From Nanobdellota archaeon (GTDB lineage Archaea > Nanobdellota > Nanobdellia > Woesearchaeales > GW2011-AR9), in the NCBI GenBank assembly GCA_030695685.1, contig JAUYPT010000051.1, forward strand, positions 1 through 5,414: DNA of 5,414 bases, in the 5' to 3' direction. A program made the translations under genes and the position numbers. Position 1 is the stretch's first letter, and each line of letters starts with the position of its first letter. Shown here piece after piece: positions 5,389-5,414 of the stretch. The notes under the pieces were generated by a model. That model did no database searches. It worked only from the letters and a program-made list of their open reading frames with translations, and was not told the origin of the DNA.

Positions 5389-5414
5389 AAGACGGTTTCA
5401 CGCATTTTTATGAT

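Larger units (their letters stand above)
5268..5414. other. Non-coding, hairpin-rich tail of the window
   Basis: No credible gene lies here. The stretch carries, in order, the nested inverted repeat, a small GCAT/ATGC stem at 5325-5339, the bulged-T hairpin, and a repeated word GCGTAGT (5303-5309 and 5338-5344). The density of stems suggests a mobile-element end or a structured RNA rather than simple intergenic DNA. Confidence 0.5.

Noticed and set aside
5184..5405. 73-codon minus-strand reading frame at the right edge
   Set aside because: It runs through the bulged-T hairpin, the nested inverted repeat and the end of the 530-residue gene, and its residues (MRETVLPRPKGTGFE) are simply the hairpin read in frame. 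It has no ribosome site.
1..5414. CRISPR array, tRNA or rRNA
   Set aside because: Reading both strands I saw no evenly spaced direct repeats, no cloverleaf with a T-arm motif, and no conserved rRNA segment.

Overview
This is an AT-rich window, roughly 40% G+C by eye. It holds three complete genes and one gene fragment. None of the four proteins matches a named family that I can recognise with confidence. Two compact mobile-element signatures sit in the non-coding gaps.

The host is unresolved. Candidate archaeal TATA boxes lie at plausible distances upstream of all three complete genes, and a series of T-runs follows the 125-residue gene. These fit an archaeon, possibly one of the small-genome (DPANN-type) lineages. 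In an AT-rich sequence such motifs also arise by chance. A strong AGGAGG ribosome binding site and a GC-rich hairpin followed by ten T's fit a bacterium equally well. I lean weakly towards an archaeon.

Layout from left to right. Bases 1-363 (+) are the 3' end of an unknown gene, closed by a hairpin/T10 terminator at 379-404. Bases 435-2975 (-) encode a large secreted, beta-rich protein of about 846 residues with a clear Sec signal peptide; it converges on the first gene. Bases 3018-3167 are the clearest single finding: a 132-bp element with perfect 18-bp terminal inverted repeats, bracketed by a perfect 9-bp direct repeat. This is a MITE inserted into the divergent promoter region between the secreted-protein gene and the next one. 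Bases 3226-3603 (+) encode a 125-residue orphan with a strong Shine-Dalgarno site. Bases 3675-5267 (+) encode a 530-residue cytosolic protein whose N-terminal third carries a candidate Cys-His-Asp triad of transglutaminase/papain-like type. Its last codons and stop lie inside a nested inverted repeat (5257-5327). About 40 bases further on (5366-5388) is a hairpin with a single extrahelical T in its stem, the hallmark of IS200/IS605-family transposon ends.

No pathway links the genes visibly. The two right-hand genes are on one strand with a 71-bp gap and could be co-transcribed, but the T-rich, TATA-containing gap suggests separate transcription. No rRNA, tRNA or CRISPR array was seen.
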